Shown here: one piece after another, positions 60,950 to 64,000 of the stretch | Numbering within the stretch: position 1 is the first letter of the stretch | Layout: the number at the start of each line of letters is the position of its first letter | Assembly: GCA_027483445.1 (NCBI GenBank) | Contig: JAIXUS010000028.1 | Location: 21,826-85,825, forward strand | From: Bacteroidota bacterium | Lineage (GTDB): Bacteria > Bacteroidota > Bacteroidia > M30B66 | DNA: 64,000 bases | Direction of reading: 5' to 3' | Program-made: the position numbers and the translations under genes | Notes under the pieces: generated by a model | The model's input: only the letters and a program-made list of their open reading frames with translations | Database searches by the model: none | What the model was told of the DNA's origin: nothing

Positions 60950-62419
60950 ATGAAAAAAGTATTTACAATTTTAGCTTTGCTTCCAACCCTATGCTTTGGA
61001 CAATGGACACAAATTGGTAATGCTATTAATGGACAAACAGCTTTCGATCGAAGTGGAAATTCCTGTGCAATTTCTGCCGATGGAAATATTGTGGCAATTG
61101 GTTCATCCGTAAGTGATGCTAGTTTTTCCAATGCTGGTCAAGTTAGGGTTTTTCAAAATACAAATGGTATTTGGACACAAATTGGTGCAGATATAAATGG
61201 AGAATCTTCTGGCGACCAAACTGGACAGTCGGTAAGTTTGTCCTTAGATGGTTCTGTTTTAGCAATAGGCGAGCCTGGGAACAATGATTTAGGTTTTACA
61301 TCGGGACAGGTTAGGGTTTATAAAAATATTGATAATAATTGGACTCAAATAGGTCAGGATTTGTATGGACAGAACGCTTCGGCTGGAGCAGGACGATCTG
61401 TTGATTTATCCGAAGATGGGTCCGTATTAGCTTTTGGAGCACCCAACACCACTGTTAATGGAGTTTTCTTTGCAGGAAAGGTAAAAGTTTTTGAAAATCA
61501 AAATAACAGTTGGGTTCAAAAGGGTGGAGATATTGATGGTGATGGTACGATAATTAAGTTTGGAGAGAGTGTTAGATTATCTGATGATGGAAATGTAATT
61601 GCCATTGGGCAAAGTGGAGATCCTATAAATAACAACCCACAAGATACTGGCAGAGTTAAAATATACCAATATATAAATAATCAATGGGTGCAATTGGGTA
61701 ATACTATCAGAGGTGATGTGGGTAGAGATGAGTTTGGTTTCGTAACGAGCCTATCTGCTGATGGAAATATTGTAGCCATAGGCACCTTTGGACAAGGTAC
61801 TGTAAAGGTTCTAGAATTAATTAACAATACTTGGACCCAAATTGGCAACACGCTCGTTGGAAATAGCACAGGAGATTTTTTTGGTTGTTCTGTAAGCCTT
61901 TCTGGCGATGGTACACGCCTGGCAGTTGGAGCGAGATTTATCAGCGTCAATCAACCTGGTAGTGTCTATGTGTTTGAAAACCAAGGGGGTAATTGGGTGC
62001 AAATAGACAACCAAATTGTAGGTGTTGGATTAGATGATCAGGCAGGTTCTTCAGTAGCACTCACCCAAGATGGCTCCAAGGTTGCAGTAGGCTCTCCAGG
62101 AAATGACAATGCTGCTGGAAGTAACGCTGGACATGTGCGAGTTTTTGAAAACAGTTCAGTAGTTAGTGTTAATAATGTAGATTTTAAAGATGAAGTAAAC
62201 GCTATTCCAAACCCAGCGGTAGAATTTATCAAAATACATAGTAAACATATAGTTAAATCTTATAATATAGTTTCAATTGACGGCAGATTAATTAAACAAA
62301 AAGATGGATTAAATATTAGTGAATTTCCTATTGACATTCACGACTTGACAGCAGGTTTATACATATTATCAATTCAAACTCAAAGAGAACAAAGCAGTTT
62401 GAAAATAATAAAGCAATAA
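60950..62419 (+). CDS. Seven-repeat beta-propeller protein with T9SS domain
   Basis: A 489-residue secreted protein, AT rich and unlike neighbouring housekeeping genes. A signal peptide (KKVFTILALLPTLCFGQ) precedes seven tandem repeats of about 50-60 residues. Each starts W-T/V-Q-I-G (WTQIGNAINGQ, WTQIGADINGE, WTQIGQDLYGQ, WVQKGGDIDGD, WVQLGNTIRGD, WTQIGNTLVGN and WVQIDNQIVGV) followed by a SLSxDGxxLAIG-type strand pair. Seven units imply a closed seven-bladed propeller. The C-terminal 80 residues (VNAIPNPAVEFIKIHSKH..., DLTAGLYILSIQTQREQSSLKIIK) are a T9SS sorting domain. It lies between the GC-rich element and an attC-like palindrome. Ligand unknown. Confidence 0.88.
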   Translation: MKKVFTILALLPTLCFGQWTQIGNAINGQTAFDRSGNSCAISADGNIVAIGSSVSDASFSNAGQVRVFQNTNGIWTQIGADINGESSGDQTGQSVSLSLDGSVLAIGEPGNNDLGFTSGQVRVYKNIDNNWTQIGQDLYGQNASAGAGRSVDLSEDGSVLAFGAPNTTVNGVFFAGKVKVFENQNNSWVQKGGDIDGDGTIIKFGESVRLSDDGNVIAIGQSGDPINNNPQDTGRVKIYQYINNQWVQLGNTIRGDVGRDEFGFVTSLSADGNIVAIGTFGQGTVKVLELINNTWTQIGNTLVGNSTGDFFGCSVSLSGDGTRLAVGARFISVNQPGSVYVFENQGGNWVQIDNQIVGVGLDDQAGSSVALTQDGSKVAVGSPGNDNAAGSNAGHVRVFENSSVVSVNNVDFKDEVNAIPNPAVEFIKIHSKHIVKSYNIVSIDGRLIKQKDGLNISEFPIDIHDLTAGLYILSIQTQREQSSLKIIKQ

Positions 62420-62425
62420 AACTGG

Positions 62426-62556
62426 CTCTAACAGGCGTTTTGCAAAAAGCGGGTTCAGTGGTTAAATGAAGCTTCGTGCTTCGTATCAAGTTCAGTGCTG
62501 GGGGATAGTTTAATGCTTCGAAATCCGCTTCTTCGCCAAGCGCCAAAACGTTAAGC
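62426..62556. repeat. Integron attC-like palindrome
   Basis: The left end CTCTAAC (62426-62432) is one mismatch from the inverse core RYYYAAC; the right end GTTAAGC (62550-62556) fits the core GTTRRRY exactly. Inside, GTTTTG (62437-62442) pairs with CAAAAC (62544-62549), AAGCGG (62447-62452) with CCGCTT (62525-62530), and TAAC with GTTA at the edges. The total of 131 bases fits attC sites. It lies directly downstream of one gene and just before another. No integrase is seen in the window. Confidence 0.5.
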
Positions 62557-62607
62557 CCAATGCTACGAAGACATTCAAAAAACAGTGCTAAACTCAAACA
62601 CTCAGTC

Positions 62608-62635
62608 TTGTAGAAGACCTTTTTAACTAACTTTG
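62608..62635 (+). promoter_or_regulatory. Promoter of the Fic gene
   Basis: TTG at 62608-62610, then 17 bases, then TAACTTTG (62628-62635), an exact TAnnTTTG match. Transcription would begin near 62641, essentially at the ATG at 62640, so the transcript would be leaderless or nearly so. Confidence 0.65.
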
Positions 62636-62639
62636 GACA

Positions 62640-63422
62640 ATGGATTTGCAGCTAACCATATTAAGACAAGACTTATTTGACAAGTATAAAAAGCAATTAA
62701 TTATTGATGTTGAGAGTGCTTTTACCTCAATACAAAAGAAGCCACAAACAATAGAAGATTTTAAATTTTATCTCGCAAACTCCGCAGTGCATTCATCTAA
62801 CATTGAAGGCAACACTGTAAGTTTTGACACCTATTTAAAAGCCAGTGAGTTCAATTTACATCTAAAGACAAAGGAGATAAAAGAAATTGAGGACCTTATC
62901 GCTGCTTATCAATTTGCAAGAGAAAATGAACTGACACTTAACAACATTTTAAAAGCTCACGAAATTTTGACTGCAGCAATCCTTGTAAAAAGAGAGCGCG
63001 GAAAAATAAGAAAAGTAAAAGTTGGAGTAAGAAGCGATGGTCGTTTGATTTACCTTGCTGTTGAGCCAGAATTTATAAAACAAGAATTGGAAAAGTTATT
63101 TATTGATATTTCGGTTTTGCTAGAAACAAAACTGACAATAACCGAGGTGTTTTATTTTGCTGCATTAATACATCTTGTGTTCGTTAATATTCATCCATTT
63201 GTTGACGGGAATGGAAGAGCGACTAGACTTATTGAGAAATGGTTTTTAGCAAAAAAACTTGGCGACAATTCTTGGTTTATTACATCAGAAAAAAACTATT
63301 GGGACAACCGATCAATTTACTATAAGAACCTACAACTTGGCGTTAACTATTATGAGATTAAATATGAAATGAGTATCCCTTTTCTATCAATGTTGCCAAA
63401 TTCATTATTGGAAAAACTATAA
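62640..63422 (+). CDS. Fic family protein (class II AMPylator-type)
   Basis: A 260-residue Fic-domain protein. The catalytic loop HPFVDGNGR spans residues 185-193, the canonical HxFx(D/E)GNGR with catalytic His185. An inhibitory motif SSNIEG at 52-57 (form [S/T]xxxE[G/N]) lies N-terminal to the Fic core, which defines class II Fic proteins whose activity is relieved by displacement of that helix. Fic proteins transfer AMP or another nucleotide group to target hydroxyls. The N-terminus (MDLQLTILRQDLFDKYKKQLI) is a short helical segment. No antitoxin gene is paired with it. It carries its own promoter and stands between two palindromes, in AT-rich DNA. Confidence 0.9.
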   Translation: MDLQLTILRQDLFDKYKKQLIIDVESAFTSIQKKPQTIEDFKFYLANSAVHSSNIEGNTVSFDTYLKASEFNLHLKTKEIKEIEDLIAAYQFARENELTLNNILKAHEILTAAILVKRERGKIRKVKVGVRSDGRLIYLAVEPEFIKQELEKLFIDISVLLETKLTITEVFYFAALIHLVFVNIHPFVDGNGRATRLIEKWFLAKKLGDNSWFITSEKNYWDNRSIYYKNLQLGVNYYEIKYEMSIPFLSMLPNSLLEKL

Positions 63423-63727
63423 CAAACACACCTCATACACAAAAATAACAAATGCCTCAAATAACTAGATGGAAAAAGCACTGGGCATAATCGCCAGCTG
63501 GTTTTTGGGGAAAATTTGAGCGCACGGTCCTTTGGAAATTTCAAGGTGAACTGATAACTTTCGGTCACCAAACCCAACCGGCGTTTATGCGCGAACCGTT
63601 ACAGAGCATCTTAATAGACAACAAACCACGAACAAGCAATGCAAGAAATAGGACAACAGTATTCAAAAGTGATGATTTGAATTGTGTTATAAAACTAGCA
63701 ATAAGTCATTTAAAAGTAAAATCTAAA
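63423..63727. other. Intergenic region after the Fic gene
   Basis: About 305 bases. Contains a second palindrome at 63483-63592 and no gene I can support. The minus-strand open frame 63350-63577 is an artefact. Confidence 0.45.
63483..63592. repeat. Second inverted-repeat site after the Fic gene
   Basis: GGGCATAATCGCC (63483-63495) is an inverted partner of GGCGTTTATGCGC (63580-63592), agreeing at 11 of 13 positions. CGTTAC follows the right arm at 63597-63602. The site resembles a degenerate attC in position and size, but the core GTTACAG does not fit GTTRRRY. Confidence 0.4.
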
Positions 63728-64000
63728 ATGAATAACATCCTCATAATATATATAGTTTTGATTAATAGCATAGCTCTATATTCTCAAACAATAAGTTGTG
63801 GCAACAAGTTGGAAACATCTGATGTATTTGCGATAGCAAACAGATATCGTCCCTATTGGAATAGATCCCGTGCTTTACCAAAAATTTCATACGATGGACA
63901 AAGTTGCACTTGGACATCAATAACTTCATCCAAAATGAAGTTTACTAAAAATAGGTTCCGAACTTGGAAAACAGTTACATTGGTAATTGATGACAAAACT
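63728..64000 (+). CDS. Secreted protein, 3' partial at window edge
   Basis: The frame runs 91 codons from the ATG at 63728 to the end of the window without a stop. The N-terminus NNILIIYIVLINSIALYSQ is a probable signal peptide. After it comes SCGNKLETSDVFAIANRYRPYWNRSRALPKISY, which I do not recognise. The AT content is like the preceding Fic and propeller genes. Whether it has a T9SS domain at its C-terminus cannot be seen. Confidence 0.6.
   Translation, partial: MNNILIIYIVLINSIALYSQTISCGNKLETSDVFAIANRYRPYWNRSRALPKISYDGQSCTWTSITSSKMKFTKNRFRTWKTVTLVIDDKT

Noticed and set aside
63350..63577. 75-residue minus-strand frame spanning the Fic gene end and palindrome
   Set aside because: Runs through the palindrome and a gene end; no protein-like features.

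Overview
The window comes from a Bacteroidota chromosome, most likely a Flavobacteriales-type lineage; genus and species cannot be read from it. The evidence is several secreted proteins with C-terminal type IX secretion (T9SS) sorting domains, promoters of the Bacteroidota form TAnnTTTG instead of TATAAT, menaquinone synthesis by the futalosine route (mqnB and mqnC), and a gene set typical of the phylum. Nearly all of it is chromosomal housekeeping DNA. There is no rRNA operon, CRISPR array, transposase or recognisable prophage.

Layout. 0-6.7 kb: end of an FG-GAP/VCBS T9SS protein, a DUF985 cupin, an acyl-CoA dehydrogenase, a PKD-domain secreted protein, a DUF2400 protein with an unknown partner, and a small T9SS protein. 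7-13.5 kb: gatB with a thioredoxin-like lipoprotein, then an M1 aminopeptidase with an LpxH-like phosphoesterase. 13.5-21.7 kb: dnaB followed by a same-strand run (periplasmic 'asparagine synthetase B'-like protein, small membrane protein, large polytopic membrane protein, heptosyltransferase-type GT9, threonine aldolase) with overlapping or near-overlapping ends. 22-30.5 kb: SRPBCC/GyrI-like protein, prmC and ribD (divergent), a large T9SS protein, mqnC, and pepA-pdxA (coupled). 30.5-38 kb: a 31-codon membrane micro-ORF, a DUF2237 and DUF5106 thioredoxin pair, SRAP and an AddB-like nuclease, and an SbtA-type permease. 38-51.4 kb: phasin-like plus UbiB kinase, an alaS/secreted hydrolase/superfamily I helicase operon, an M23 peptidase, a four-helix-bundle protein, mqnB, a polytopic membrane protein and a DUF5916 outer-membrane-type protein. 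51.4-55.7 kb: a small conserved unknown and dnaE.

From 55.7 kb the character changes. An AT-rich stretch of small unknown genes abuts the 3' end of a tRNA-Arg(TCT). After an S9 peptidase comes an accessory region: a GC-rich 313-bp element with inverted-repeat ends, an AT-rich seven-repeat T9SS propeller protein, an integron attC-like palindrome, a Fic protein with its own near-leaderless promoter, a second palindrome, and a secreted protein cut by the window edge. This gene-palindrome-gene-palindrome layout is the best candidate for something unusual here, possibly a degenerate cassette array.

A second unexplained signal is a 32-bp sequence of three 10-bp-phased TATAAACG-type units, found at two intergenic sites 9 kb apart.
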